Shown one piece after another: positions 36,296-46,952 of a DNA stretch of 64,000 bases. Position numbers and translations under genes: made by a program. Source of the DNA: Eutreptiella sp. 'Long Island Sound 2002' (Eukaryota; Euglenozoa; Euglenophyceae; Eutreptiales; Eutreptiaceae); the NCBI GenBank assembly GCA_964036045.1, contig OZ038392.1, forward strand, positions 31,685,087 through 31,749,086. Reading direction: 5' to 3'. The stretch's first letter is position 1. Every line of letters begins with the position of its first letter. The notes below the pieces were generated by a model. The model was not told the DNA's origin and did no database searches. It worked only from the letters and a program-made list of their open reading frames with translations.

Positions 36296-38494
36296 CTACT
36301 CCTCAGCGGGGAACTTGACATCCACCCCTGCAGCCATGAGGGACTTGGCCATCCAGGCCACTCGCCGCTTCTTGGAGTTATTCTCCTCAGGGGAAGCGTT
36401 ATCCCCCTGGGGGCGTTTCTTGGGGTCACCTTCAGCAGGATGGGGAGTAGCAGCGGGCGCTGAGGAGCGCCTCTGGGGGTTAGGGGGTCCACCCTTGCCA
36501 CCCCCCTTGCCACCTCCTTTACCACCTTTATCCTCATTCTCGGGGTTTCTGGTGCGTGTTTGGTTCTTTTGGCGTTCCGCCTCCTGCCGCTTGAGTTTAT
36601 CACTCTCGCGTTTCTTTATGTGACATTCGTCCTCGTAGTGACGACGTTTGCCACAATAGCCACAGGTGATGGTGCACCTAAAATGATCTTGGTGGGTCAC
36701 AGTTTTCCCATCCTTAGAGTGCTGCTGTCGTTTCATCTGCAGCATAAAACTACTGCGGTGGTTGCATTCAGGGGCATGACAAGGTCCCCCCTTGTCATTG
36801 ACAGGTTTACAGTAGAACAGCGGGGGTGTAGCTGCATCAGGTTTAACCTCATTCATGGCACGTAGGTTACCCCTTCTTTTACCACCTCCCTGGTTGGCGT
36901 TACTGGGATTTTTAGGCCCTTTCCCTTCCCTACGTTCGGGGTTAGGGGTACCACCTCGACCCAAGTGCTTCTTGAGGAATTTCTCCATGTCGGAGTCATT
37001 CTCCCTCTCAAGAGCTAGCTCAATCAGCAGGTCCACCAGTTCGTCGTACGAGTGGGTCCGGTTTTTCCTCTCAGAGGTAGCGCGGCAGTCATCCCAGGTA
37101 CGTTGGGGAATCTTACTCATGAGCCACAGGTGGGGCTCAGTGGCTCCATAGGAGCCCACGTTCATCCGTGAAAACAGATACTCTAGGTCGCAAATGTATT
37201 CAGAGACTCGCGCAGCGGAAGGAAACTCAGGGAGCATAGGTAGCTCCTCTATCTGTGTGCGCACACTGAGGTCAGTCTCATAGACCGGGAAAGTTTTCTC
37301 CAGTCTTTGGAGCACCTCGGCCCATGTTGAACAGGTTTTCACAATCTGCTTCACCCGTTTCTGCAAAAATTTCGTTTCGCATGAGTGTCCTAACAGTGAA
37401 CATTTAGTGGCCACATCCACATGGGATTGGCGAGTTAGCAAAAGAAACTCAGCAAATTCTTCTGCCCATTCGGGCAGATTTTTCGGGTCGAACTCCAGCA
37501 ATTCTAGCTGGATGTTCGCCTGGGCAATCGGTCTGCCCATCTTCCCACCCCCCGGGGTTAGGCCTAAAGGGGGGGGAGATACGCCGGCAGGAGGTGCCAG
37601 GGCTGACAGCCCTCTTTTCTCAGTCTCCGTCACAGGCACATCCTGTAATTCCGCAATTTGGACTGTCCTGGCGCGAGGATGAAAAGGGCTGGGGCAAGTG
37701 ACCTTGGGTAGCAACCTGGACACCCTTGATCTTTTGAGATCATCAGCCAATGTGCTCAATCCGGGTGAAGGTGAGAGTAGCACTGGCTTGGGTAAGGGTT
37801 CGGTGATACCCAATTTTGCCTTGACGGCCTCCGACAGAGCTGTCACATCCGGGTCTTCAGATCCGGATAGAAGTTTGGCCAAAAGTTCAGCCGTGCGATC
37901 CAGAGCCCCATAGGTGGGCTCTGGGTGAAGAGGATCGAGACCCTTTTCAGGAGCCCTTGAAGTTGTTGGCAGGTCTGGATGCCATGCTCTCGGGTGCTCG
38001 TGTACTCTTGGTCGTCTCGGTAGTGATATTGTGTCCGCCATGTCTGTAGATGGCCCCGAATAAAGGAAGGAACCCATCTCAGTTTGGGGCGGCGACCCGA
38101 GGGCATCAAGAGGTATTTCTCCATCTTCTCCTACGGTGGACTTGTGGTACTCCTCGTGGAGCATAAACTCATCCATCCTCCTTCGTAGGTCCTCTTGTTC
38201 TTCAGGAGCACCTCCAAGAACAGTAGAAGAAGAGGCCGGACAGGCCGACCGGGCGATGGAGGCTTCGACACGCCTGCAGAGCCTTTGCAGGCTGTCCTCA
38301 CCATGGGCCGCTAAGGTTTCCATGGTGAATGGGGTTGTTCTGGGCGGATTTGGATTCGCCCTTCTGTACTCTAGATCTTCCTGAGACCCAGATGCTGCTC
38401 TGAGTGGCGGTTCACTCTTTGGGTGGGCTACACTGCCAAGCTGGACACGTACACTTCTGATCGGCCAGGTTCGGGAGGACAGTTGTGTGGACAT
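36296..38494 (-). CDS. Ty3/Gypsy Gag polyprotein
   Basis: The frame opens earlier, but the first ATG is at 38494, giving 732 residues. The middle contains the capsid-like helical region (FDPKNLPEWAEEFAEFLLLT, WAEVLQRLEKTFP, SEYICDLEYLFSRM, LWLMSKIPQRTWDDC). A CCHC zinc knuckle, CGYCGKRRHYEDEC, lies near residues 610-625 and is followed by a Gly/Lys-rich, RNA-binding-like tail. It would form the virus-like particle and package element RNA. It is long for a Gypsy Gag because of a roughly 300-residue N-terminal extension with no recognised domain. It is intact up to TAG, unlike the plus-strand copy. Confidence 0.88.
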   Translation of the reverse strand: MSTQLSSRTWPIRSVRVQLGSVAHPKSEPPLRAASGSQEDLEYRRANPNPPRTTPFTMETLAAHGEDSLQRLCRRVEASIARSACPASSSTVLGGAPEEQEDLRRRMDEFMLHEEYHKSTVGEDGEIPLDALGSPPQTEMGSFLYSGPSTDMADTISLPRRPRVHEHPRAWHPDLPTTSRAPEKGLDPLHPEPTYGALDRTAELLAKLLSGSEDPDVTALSEAVKAKLGITEPLPKPVLLSPSPGLSTLADDLKRSRVSRLLPKVTCPSPFHPRARTVQIAELQDVPVTETEKRGLSALAPPAGVSPPPLGLTPGGGKMGRPIAQANIQLELLEFDPKNLPEWAEEFAEFLLLTRQSHVDVATKCSLLGHSCETKFLQKRVKQIVKTCSTWAEVLQRLEKTFPVYETDLSVRTQIEELPMLPEFPSAARVSEYICDLEYLFSRMNVGSYGATEPHLWLMSKIPQRTWDDCRATSERKNRTHSYDELVDLLIELALERENDSDMEKFLKKHLGRGGTPNPERREGKGPKNPSNANQGGGKRRGNLRAMNEVKPDAATPPLFYCKPVNDKGGPCHAPECNHRSSFMLQMKRQQHSKDGKTVTHQDHFRCTITCGYCGKRRHYEDECHIKKRESDKLKRQEAERQKNQTRTRNPENEDKGGKGGGKGGGKGGPPNPQRRSSAPAATPHPAEGDPKKRPQGDNASPEENNSKKRRVAWMAKSLMAAGVDVKFPAEE

Positions 38495-39310
38495 GTTCAA
38501 TGTGCTTTTCAGTGTGCTTTTCTTGTGCTTCTGCTCAGAGTCGGTTCGAAAGGTACTCAGGGTTTGCCTCTGCTACCGGAAAGATGTCCTTGATTAGTGC
38601 CCTATAGATTTTGATGAAATCCTGCAGGTTTTTGATGTGGAAATCCCAAAACCAAAGGAGCAAGTAGAGCAAGAACAGGATGTGGATCGAATCAATGAAT
38701 AGTTTGAAATCCAATGTAACACAGAAGGGCTGCAGATAGACAAAGCAGGTATAAATACAAAGATTCAATCACAAATGGATAAAACAAAAGATTTTATGTG
38801 AAAACTGGCCTGACTCTAGCCTCCAAGTTAGCATCAAGCACTTCATGTGCACTCTTTTGGATGAAATGGAGCAGGTTAGGAATGTGGGGCATAGGAGTTA
38901 GGCCAGACACAGATTATGACTTGGCCAAGCAACTGAATTCAGAAACAGTTAAAAAGTACAACCACAATAAGTGGTAGAAACAATTGAGTATAGGGGTCTT
39001 GGGGTGGGAGACCACTAGGCTTAACCTCCAAGGCCTAAACCATGTAATGCCTATTTTATTTCGGTATATCCTCCATGAAGGAAAATACCTCCGCTCAGTT
39101 GAGTGGTAGGGGTGAACTTCATGGGGGGCTAGGGTTATAACCCTAGTTACTTTGAGAAAGTGTACTTAAAGCTTCAAAAGAGTGATAAAAAATACTTAAG
39201 TTAGTCTTAGCATCAACAAAAGGGTTTTAAGGGGGGCTTGGCCTGGATCAAGCCCTCCAAGAAAGACATGGCAGTGACTTTTTCTTACTGTTTACAATGC
39301 TTTGCGGGTG
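38495..39310. other. Upstream flank of minus-strand Gypsy, no gene
   Basis: This probably includes the element's 5' untranslated region, but I found no clear LTR border or primer-binding site. The rest shows no coding signal. Confidence 0.4.
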
Positions 39311-39530
39311 AACTAACGAAACCACCTGCTGGTTATCACAACAAAAACGTACCATAATACCCTATTCGCCGTAGGTAACGCAGGCTTTGTGTAAAGGCCC
39401 AAAATTTGTTGTCACCGGAGGAAAAGTAGGGACTCTGAATGGCTAACACGGAAACTCCTTCAGGAAAACAGAAAACGGCCGCTGCTCCATTCCTAGGAGC
39501 ATTGTAAGAACCATCTAAATAGACCCACAA
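39310..39530 (-). pseudogene. Non-LTR retroelement RNase H domain
   Basis: LWVYLDGSYNAPRNGAAAVF holds the first catalytic Asp of RNase H, FWAFTQSLRYLR aligns with the Glu helix, and after a one-base frame change VSDNQQVVSL gives the third motif. Upstream on the same strand (39,540-39,985) are short coding-like pieces broken by a poly-G run, probably the preceding part of the same polyprotein. Confidence 0.6.
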
Positions 39531-39539
39531 AGGGGGAGG

Positions 39540-41880
39540 AGCATGCTCTTCGTGAAGCTAACTGAGTACGTCAAAGCAACCCCACACCTGCAAGTTGTCA
39601 GCTTGAGGAGTTGAAATGGCACGTCGTACGAGATATACATGCCCTTCTGGGACTGTATGCTGAAACACTCCTTCGTGAACGACAGAAGCCCTTTTTTTTT
39701 TGTTTTTTTTGCATTGTGCCTCCCAGCTATCCGGGTGGGGGCTCCCGCAACAGAAACCCTGTCCGGGGGGGGGGGGGGGGCAGAAAACAAAAGCAGAGCA
39801 TAAAATTCAACTGGCGCCGGAGCTGGCATATGTTTGAATTCAGGAGCATAGCAAGTGAAACGTGTGTCATCGGTGATGGCCCACTCAGATTGGTCCTCAG
39901 GGAAAAAAACAGTTGCCTTCCCCCTTTGCCCTCGGGCATTGGTAGTGACATTCTGGACCACTCCATGGTGCACATCCTCACACAAACAAACGTAGATGAG
40001 TAGAGGTCATTATTATACTATTTTCCCGGCGATTCCAAAGAAAAAGGTACCTCACTATTGAAACTGCCAAATGCAAAAATTGCTGTGACAAACGTGGCAA
40101 TGCAGCACCACCACCCCCCCCCCCAAGAGGGGGAAAAATGGGGTGGACTATATATAGAACATGTGCCGGCAACCGCAGACTGCACCAACCACCCGCAAGC
40201 AAGGTTTTTCACTTTAGGTGCTATGGTTGTGCAGTGATGTACGCTGGTGTTCCATCATGTGGACCACCAGAGATACAGAACCTGTGGCAGCAACCGCGCA
40301 CTACACTCGGATTCACGTGGGGCTAAATTCAAATCCACTCACCCTCATTTCTGGGACCAACTTTTTGAATTTCACCCCCTGCAGGAACATGCTGAGAATG
40401 GCCGAAAATGACAGCCCCCCCCCCCCCCCCCCCCCGGGTAGTCACGGAATTTCAAGCAACACACAGCACACACACAGGCATAGCATGCACCAACCAACTA
40501 TGAAATGCAGTATCCCAGTATGTGCTTTAGTCAATTGCGGGATGGGCTCCGTGTGCCACTTTTGCGGTGGTAATATTTGACCTTGAAGAGCTGAACATGC
40601 TCAACAGGGGTCACTGGAATGGGCTCACTTGGGCCACAATCCTTCAGGCATCGGTTCTCAGGCTTTTGCAAATGTTGCCTGAGAGAAACACAGAAATCAC
40701 ACGAAAATCTGAAAAACTGCCGGGCCTGTGTAAAAGTAAGAAGGTCAAGGTGGCGGTTTGTGCACCCCCAGCCCCACAGGAATTGCAAAGGCATAAGAAT
40801 TACAAACCGGGGGGGGGGGGGGGACAGAACCAGACAGCACTCTCGTCCTTTTTCATCGCGATTACAATATATAGGAAACTGGGGCTGGATAATGGGAGAG
40901 GTGCTGGGGCCTGCTGGCAGGACCTCACACCTGCCTCACTTGTCGATACAATCAACACGTCGAAGCCATGAATGAAGGGTTGGACCCCACAAATCATCAT
41001 TTCAAGATCAGCGTTCTCGCATACTGCATCAGACTACACCAAAGCTTGCACAGACAGTCAATTCTGGTGGCACCATCATCATGATTGAGGGAGGAATGCG
41101 GGATAAATCTGGTATTAGTCATACTGTCTCTTATGTGCATGTGTGCTGTTGCATCAGTGTGCATATGCATGTGTGCACATTGTGGGGGAGGATCCTTTGA
41201 AGCGGATCCAGATGAGGGCAAAAGCTAACCTGAGCCCCAGCTGTTGACTTGGCCTGGCCCTGTGACAAAGCATGTAAGAGGGACCAGGCAGAGGAATAGA
41301 GGGAGCACAGCGTCGTAATGTGCAATGTTGGTGCACGGGTCACTCGCTGCCAGGGGTATGTACAACGGTTTGGCATTCTGATCAGGGAATCAGGTGCGCA
41401 AATCCTGCCAATGTCTCCAGGTGTAGAATGAGTAACAGGATGCAGCTACTGCGTGCCATTCGTCTGTGCACCACAGCAGATTGTGTGTGTTCAGGGCATG
41501 TGAATGATCTGCCAAATCAGCCCAAACCAGGTGGCATGCGACTCACAGTGGATGCATTGTGCAGGCATTCTCATTGAGTTGGCAGTGATATGCCAGTGGG
41601 TATATGAAACGCAGGATTTCGGAGCAGCACTCCTCAAACTGCAATGAGGATTGCAAGCTGCTATGTGCTTTTTTGAAGATACCTGCACGTTCTGCGGAGG
41701 CCGCCTTCCGGTCAGCCTATTTGTCAGTCAATCTCAATGCTGTAGTCAGTGGTCAGTAGGCCTGGATGCCCAGCTTCAACTTGACCTTAAAATCCTTGGA
41801 AATTGGGATGGCAAGCTGCCGTAATTTGTAATTTCTTGGACCTGCCGAAGAGTGTGGTCAGTGGTCATTGGTAAAGGCAC
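39540..41880. other. Region without a recognised gene
   Basis: Poly-G/C runs lie at 39,766, 40,113, 40,416 and 40,809. A minus-strand peptide at 40,531-40,640 (IPVTPVEHVQLFKVKY) resembles VPVMQTEHVQQFKVCY at 49,700-49,790, so both may be relics of one element family. Confidence 0.45.
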
Positions 41881-41888
41881 ACCAGCGA

Positions 41889-43343
41889 TCATGCTGCCTT
41901 CGAGTCACAAAGCGTGTCTTGCGCGTACTGCGCGACCAACTGTACCCCATACCCTGTGGCCCCCTTGGGCCGATAGCCCCGTGCGGCTGAAGCCACAGAC
42001 GACCCAGCGAGGTCGAAATGGGCCCAGCGCACTCCATCCTCAACAAACTCCTCCAGGAATGCTGCTGCGGTGCAAGCAGCGCCGGGTGGTTGCCCTGCTT
42101 GCGGCTGGCGGTTGCGAAGGTCGGCCACCGAACCTTTGATATCTGCAAGATAGTTCGCGTGCAGGGGCATGCGCCATGACTTGTCGTCTGTTGCCGTTGC
42201 AGCCTTGTCAATCTGCTGTGCCAATTCGTCGCTGTTGCAGAAGTAACCGCAGAAATGCTCTCCCAGAGAGATAATCATGGCACCAGTGAGAGTGGCAAAA
42301 TCGAGCAGCGTGTGCGGCTTGTAGTTCCTTTGGACGTAGGTCATCGCATCCGCCAAAACCAATCTACCCTCCGCGTCGGTGTTTGAAATCTCCACCGTCA
42401 GTCCCTTCATCGAAGTGACAACGGCCTCTGGCTTCAGAGCATTCGGCCCAATAGCATTCTCCGCCAATGCCAGGGCGGCCACCACGTGACAGGGCAACTG
42501 CAGCTCTGCGATGGCCTTCATGGCTCCCAGCACTGTAGCTGCACCATTCATGTCCATGTACATGGTCTCGATGCCCCCAGTTGGCTTGAGGTTGAGACCA
42601 CCAGTGTCGAAAGTGATCCCCTTCCCAACCAGAGCCAGCGGCGGTGGAAGATCCCCGGTGCTTCCTTTGTATTCCATGATGACCAAGCGGGGCTTGTCAT
42701 CAGCCCCTTTGCCCACCTCATTCAGCAAATGCATGCCCTCTGCAAGCAGATCGTCCTGTTGCAGAACTTTCATAGACAGTGAGGAATGCAGATTACATAA
42801 CTCCTCCGCTTGCTTCTGGTAATACGATGGTGTACTGATGTCACTCCGTGCATTTCCGAGGTCCCTGCACCAGTTCACTGCGTTCCCAAGGATGGTCCCC
42901 TTCGAAACTGACCCTTGAACGCCCTGGACTTGGTCAGTTCCCATATCAGACCCAGCGACCAAATGCAGGTTCTCGATTTTAAGGTCACGGCCTTTCGAAA
43001 GGAACTGGTCAAACTTGTAGTCTGACAGGCACGAGATTAAACTTATCACGTGTGCGGCATCCTGGACCTGCAGTTCATCCAAGGATGGAAGGATGACATC
43101 CGCGGATGGCTGCTTGATGGACTTCAACTTGGCCACGACCGCTTGGGTAGCGTCCGCAAGGTCTGCAGCAACTGGTTTCTCAGGCAGGCCCACCAACACA
43201 GTGCGGTAATGATCGGACTGAGGCCCGTTGTTGTGCACAAATACTTGACCCTTCTCCGCTGAAAAGTCACTCTGCAGGACCAAACGCAAAGATGTGCCTC
43301 CAACCCGCCCACTGAGGGCACCCAGGCCACAAGGAGAAAACAT
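41889..43343 (-). CDS. LAP: M17 leucyl aminopeptidase
   Basis: Leucyl aminopeptidases remove N-terminal residues from peptides using two metal ions in a hexamer. The 484-residue frame has the family landmarks: VGKGITFDTGG near 239-249 (metal-binding Lys and Asp), the MDMNGAAT Asp near 264, NTDAEGRL near 321-328 (metal-binding Asp and Glu, catalytic Arg), and the C-terminal GAACTAAAFLEEF and WAHFDLAGS segments. Length and order match eukaryotic LAPs (about 480-570 residues). The ATG at 43343 follows an in-frame TGA by three codons. Alternatively, a CTCAG acceptor about 35 bases into the frame could join an upstream exon carrying a transit peptide. It has no introns, unlike RBM25 in this window. 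All catalytic residues are present, so it is likely functional. Confidence 0.92.
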   Translation of the reverse strand: MFSPCGLGALSGRVGGTSLRLVLQSDFSAEKGQVFVHNNGPQSDHYRTVLVGLPEKPVAADLADATQAVVAKLKSIKQPSADVILPSLDELQVQDAAHVISLISCLSDYKFDQFLSKGRDLKIENLHLVAGSDMGTDQVQGVQGSVSKGTILGNAVNWCRDLGNARSDISTPSYYQKQAEELCNLHSSLSMKVLQQDDLLAEGMHLLNEVGKGADDKPRLVIMEYKGSTGDLPPPLALVGKGITFDTGGLNLKPTGGIETMYMDMNGAATVLGAMKAIAELQLPCHVVAALALAENAIGPNALKPEAVVTSMKGLTVEISNTDAEGRLVLADAMTYVQRNYKPHTLLDFATLTGAMIISLGEHFCGYFCNSDELAQQIDKAATATDDKSWRMPLHANYLADIKGSVADLRNRQPQAGQPPGAACTAAAFLEEFVEDGVRWAHFDLAGSSVASAARGYRPKGATGYGVQLVAQYAQDTLCDSKAA

Positions 43344-43655
43344 TTGGGATCACAAGTGGTTTAAAATTTTCTTCCACTGAACCCAGACGAATCAAGACGT
43401 TTGACCTCAAAGATATCGTTTTCACTTTTTCTGAAAATTAAATTGGGGTCAGCACCCGAAGGGAACCCTCAACAGGCGGGCCTGGAAAGTTTGTCAGGCA
43501 TTCACGGCAGAATAACCTTGCACTTGGGGATGCATAACCCGGGACAGCACCTGTAGTTTTCCCCCTTCTAAAACATACCGAAATCATAAATTTGTGAGTG
43601 AGTGACCAAGTGGCTTCAGACCCCACCCTCACACTCACAGGGTCCTGTTTTTCAG

Positions 43656-43825
43656 GGGTACAATAGACGTCGTATGGCTGTGAAAGGCACGAGGGCGCTG
43701 GGAGTGTATGCCACAAACATTCGTGACATGCGGATTCAGACATTGTTGTCGTCCCAGTGCTATATCACCCGGGAGTCGCCGAAGAGCGGGGGCAGAAAGA
43801 AGGGAGACATGCTCGGCAAGGCTTA
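43656..43825 (+). CDS. Possible terminal exon, unknown protein
   Basis: After TTTTTCAG the plus strand is open for GYNRRRMAVKGTRALGVYAT, RDMRIQTLLSSQ and a basic KSGGRKKGD tail to TAG. The composition is coding-like, but I recognise no family and see no partner exon. Confidence 0.25.
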
Positions 43826-43829
43826 GTGC

Positions 43830-45240
43830 ATGCCAACCATCACGCACCACGCAGCCCCTCCCGCTCTCTGCCATCAGCACACATGGCGTTGACGCCCAGC
43901 TGTCCAAAAAGAGCCTGTGAGCACTAGGGTCTAGGGTGGAATACAAACACCAGTGGCGCACGCTGTTATGCGTGACAGCTCCTTTTGCTGCTTCCTGCAT
44001 CCCAAGGCAAAAGTTGACCCAGACAAAGGCACCGAGGGACAACCGGCTTTCGGACGTCGTGGGTGCCTGTGGCGTGGAGATCACGGGCAAGTTGTGGTTG
44101 TAGGATAGGCAGAGATTTGCAGACAACAGGACACACCGATTCCAGAGGAATATCTTTGGGCAGAGGGTCCTTGGGGCGCAGAAATTGAACTACGGCCGAC
44201 TTGTTTAAGAACTGTTGCCCAACGGACACCGCGACGGCACGCGTTTGAGAGGACGCGCAATGCCTCGTCATGCGGCGCAAGTTTTGCATTTCAGAACTTC
44301 AGCTGTGAGAAGACAAGGCACTTGAGGCTTGCGCTCCCTTTCCTCCAGTCACTGAGGAACATCACCTTGGAGACCCACTATTGATTTGTTTGTGAGTGCT
44401 GCTGTCTGGGGGTCAAACACTGCTGGATTTTCAGATCGCTTGACTGCAAAAATTTGAAAACCCTGGATAGTATGCAAATATGGCATACACTGCAAGACGC
44501 AATCAACAAAGCCTGTGTCCTGGTTACAAGCGGTCAGTGAACAAAATTCAGGACACAGGATATTTGCTGTCGCACCCGCTGGACGTGCCTCACTTTCCAT
44601 CTGCCCACCACTTTACTCCTGCTACAGGGGTCCAGGCGTTGGGGGAAGTGGCACGTGTCAGGGCCAATTGGCTTTTGGCCACTCAGGAAGATCCACTGCA
44701 CAGCCGTGTTGGCTGGAAGGAAGGGTAAGAAGGTGGGCTCCAAAAGAATGGGGTGATGAAGGGGCAGGGGAAGGGGACAACCCCTTCTTCCTATGGCTGT
44801 CGGCCTTTCCAATGCATCCCTGGGTTGTTGGATAGGGTTGGGTACAAAGCCCTGAAATGTTGGTGCTGACTCTGCGCCAATCAATGGGTGGGGGTGTGGA
44901 GTGGCAGTGGAAGCCTATGAAGACGTGATTCACCAGGGTGAACCACGCTTCCATGGTGGAGTGTGGTGAATATTGCGGCAGTATGAACCATGCTGCACAT
45001 GGCCTCAACAGCTGCATGCAGGGCAGTCCTTAAGAGGAAAAAATAAGTGTTGCTGAACGGCAGTCTTTCTGCAATTTTGTTTTTTTTTTAACTCGTGACC
45101 GAAGTTCCACCAAGTGTCCATTGAGAGTACACATAGCAGGTCATGGGTCAGTGACAGGGCCAACTTTGGGTATGGGTTTGGTATGACCTACCCTCACCAA
45201 GACGGCTGCGGCGGGGTGGCGGGAGGAACGAGTCCTGCGC
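43830..45240. other. Spacer without a firmly recognised gene
   Basis: Apart from the possible exon near 44.2 kb, short frames occur on both strands without domains. A T run lies at 45,082-45,090. Confidence 0.45.
44134..44289 (-). CDS. Possible first exon with mitochondrial-type presequence (perhaps of LAP)
   Basis: From ATG at 44289 the frame starts MQNLRRMTRHCASSQTRAVA, basic and without acidic residues, then QFLNKSAVVQFLRPKDPLP up to possible GT donors near 44,134. It lies about 0.8 kb upstream of LAP on the same strand. A donor two bases further would be in phase with an internal LAP acceptor. The link is inference only. Confidence 0.3.
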
Positions 45241-45241
45241 C

Positions 45242-45382
45242 TTGCCCCACCCCTGTCGCCCCGTTTGCACGGGTATGCGCGTCCTCCCGGACCTCTCGGG
45301 GTGTTACAATCCAGTCAAGACAATGACATCGCCCATGTCCTCCAGCGGGATTTCCATATCCTGGAGATCACTAGGAACCTCC
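45242..45382. repeat. Interspersed repeat shared with 48,331-48,468
   Basis: CCGTTTGCACGGGT, GGGATTTCCATRTCCTGGAG and GGACCTCC-type blocks occur in both places in the same order. It encodes the end (MEIPLEDMGDVIV) of the minus-strand ORF described next. Confidence 0.75.
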
Positions 45383-45636
45383 GGCCTCTCTGTCCTCCGT
45401 TTCTTGTGTGTCTCGGGTGGGTTCTCGTCCCGCAAGCGTTTCATGCGTTGTGCGGTGGCCCCTCGGATGTCCCATCGGGGGTCCGACAAAGTCGCCCGCT
45501 GTAAGGCCGTAAGGGTCACTGCGTGCACTTGGGACATATGCCGCCATTCGGATGCCTCTTCCGCTTGGATGCTGGTGGACAGCGAAACATGTGCCTCTCT
45601 TTCTGCAATTTTGCAGAAAGACTGCGTGAAGCTCAT
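45304..45636 (-). pseudogene. Mobile-element ORF fragment interrupted by a hAT-type insertion
   Basis: The minus-strand frame reads SFTQSFCKIAEREAHVSLST, a Lys/Arg-rich MKRLRDENPPETHKKRRTE and then MEIPLEDMGDVIVLTGL. It is cut at 45,636 by the left end of the 917-bp hAT-type element. Its C-terminal coding part recurs in broken form at 48.3-48.5 kb, so it belongs to a repeated element of unknown family. Confidence 0.5.
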
Positions 45637-46553
45637 CAGGGCTTCTACTATTTCCGTGATTGGCATGAAAAAACCCTTCCGTGATTTTCCGTGATTTTCC
45701 GTGGTATTTCCGTGATTTTCTGTGGTGTTTCCGTGGTACAAAAATGTTCCTTATGCATTGCCCTTGCCTCACCCGGACACCCACAAGAGACGAAACAAAG
45801 CACAACACATTTGGGGGGCGGTCTACTGCCATTTTGCGAACCGTTCTTCAACATCACCATTGCAAAACATGGTGACGCAGGCCTCACGCAGGTCCTTGCC
45901 CATGCTCTGCCTATTTTTAACATCAACCAGTCCGGCCAGACTAAATGACCGCTCAATCGCCGTGCCTGTGACTGGGTACAGCTGGAGAGTGGCAACCACG
46001 TAGACCTTTGGTCCTACCCCAATCAAGACGTTGATTGCGTGACCCTGCTCATCGGTCCACTCATCGGTTCCCACCCAGCACTTCTGGTTTTTAATTTTGT
46101 GACGAATTGCACCCTTATGCAGGAGACCAGCACGCCGAGAAGCCTTGTACACCTCGTCTTTATTACGAATACACCCATGCACTTTAGTGTATTTCCACAT
46201 CAACCCTTTGATGGCTGGGTGTTGCATTTTGGACCCCCGCTGCCAAACCTTTCGTTTCTTTGCAGCAGGAGTGCCATTTTCATCAGAAGAAGACATGTCA
46301 CAACTGAAAACACACAAAGAAATACACACTCTAACACTTAGCAACCAGGAACAACAATAGCAAACAACAGGAACTTTCATTTCCGTTTCCGTGATTTTCC
46401 GTGATTTTCTGTGGCAACCGGGAACAACAATAGAAATCAATAGGAACTTCAACTTCCGTTTCCGTGATTTTCCGTGATTTCCGTGATTTTCAACGTTGGC
46501 CGATTTCCGTGATTTTCCGTGATTTTCCTGCCACGGAAATAACAGAAGCCCTG
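45637..46553 (-). mobile_element. 917-bp internally deleted hAT-type element with CCGTGATTTT arrays
   Basis: The ends are CAGGGCTTCT-AC-TATTTCCGTG (left) and, inverted, CAGGGCTTCT-GT-TATTTCCGTG (right), so 20 of 22 bases match. The 7-bp direct repeat AGCTCAT flanks it (45630-45636 and 46554-46560). CCGTGATTTT decamers cluster inside both ends (45,679-45,735 and 46,385-46,530), as subterminal binding sites would. One short ORF remains. Confidence 0.87.
45823..46296 (-). CDS. Truncated hAT transposase (core mostly deleted, dimerisation region kept)
   Basis: From ATG at 46296 the frame encodes 157 residues. A basic N-terminus (AAKKRKVWQRGSK) is followed by VGTDEWTDEQGHAINVLIG, the start of the hAT catalytic core, then directly by PVTGTAIERSFSLAGLVDVK and CNGDVEERF, the C-terminal hAT dimerisation block. 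The catalytic middle is missing, so the protein cannot cut DNA. It could still bind DNA and dimerise, and so might act as a repressor; that is inference. Its DEWTDE block resembles the transposase at 17.6-19.2 kb, but the ends differ. Confidence 0.75.
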   Translation of the reverse strand: MSSSDENGTPAAKKRKVWQRGSKMQHPAIKGLMWKYTKVHGCIRNKDEVYKASRRAGLLHKGAIRHKIKNQKCWVGTDEWTDEQGHAINVLIGVGPKVYVVATLQLYPVTGTAIERSFSLAGLVDVKNRQSMGKDLREACVTMFCNGDVEERFAKWQ

Positions 46554-46874
46554 AGCTCATCCCCCCCTCCCCCCTGTCCTTCCCAGGGGGGGGGGGGGAT
46601 GCGGAAAATGCGGCAAAAAATGCGAGAGAAAATGCGGTTTTGTTAGAATGGTGTTTGCCCCTCGAAACCCCTATGTTTCATCTCGTCTGGCACAATTGGG
46701 CGCTCAAAGCATGGACGGTTTGATGGAACAACTTAGTGCAGTAGTTCAACTCAAGGGCTAGGCTCAAAACCGCTAGGGGCAGAAGCTGCAGCTGCTTGGT
46801 CAGGCTAGACCGCTAAATCTCCGCGCCGCATCAGGTGCTCCCCCATTCACCCATACCGCCGGGCTCCCCCGGGG

Positions 46875-46934
46875 GGCCATGAGGCAACGGATATTGGGCT
46901 CGCATACGCCCCCGTGTCACAGGCGCATGGTCAT
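46875..46934. repeat. 60-bp repeat shared with 49,999-50,058
   Basis: GGCCATGAGGCAACGG, GGGCTCGCATACGCCCCCG and GCGCATGGTCAT occur in both with two or three differences, same orientation. Confidence 0.85.
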
Positions 46935-46952
46935 CACCCCCCGGGGGGGGGG

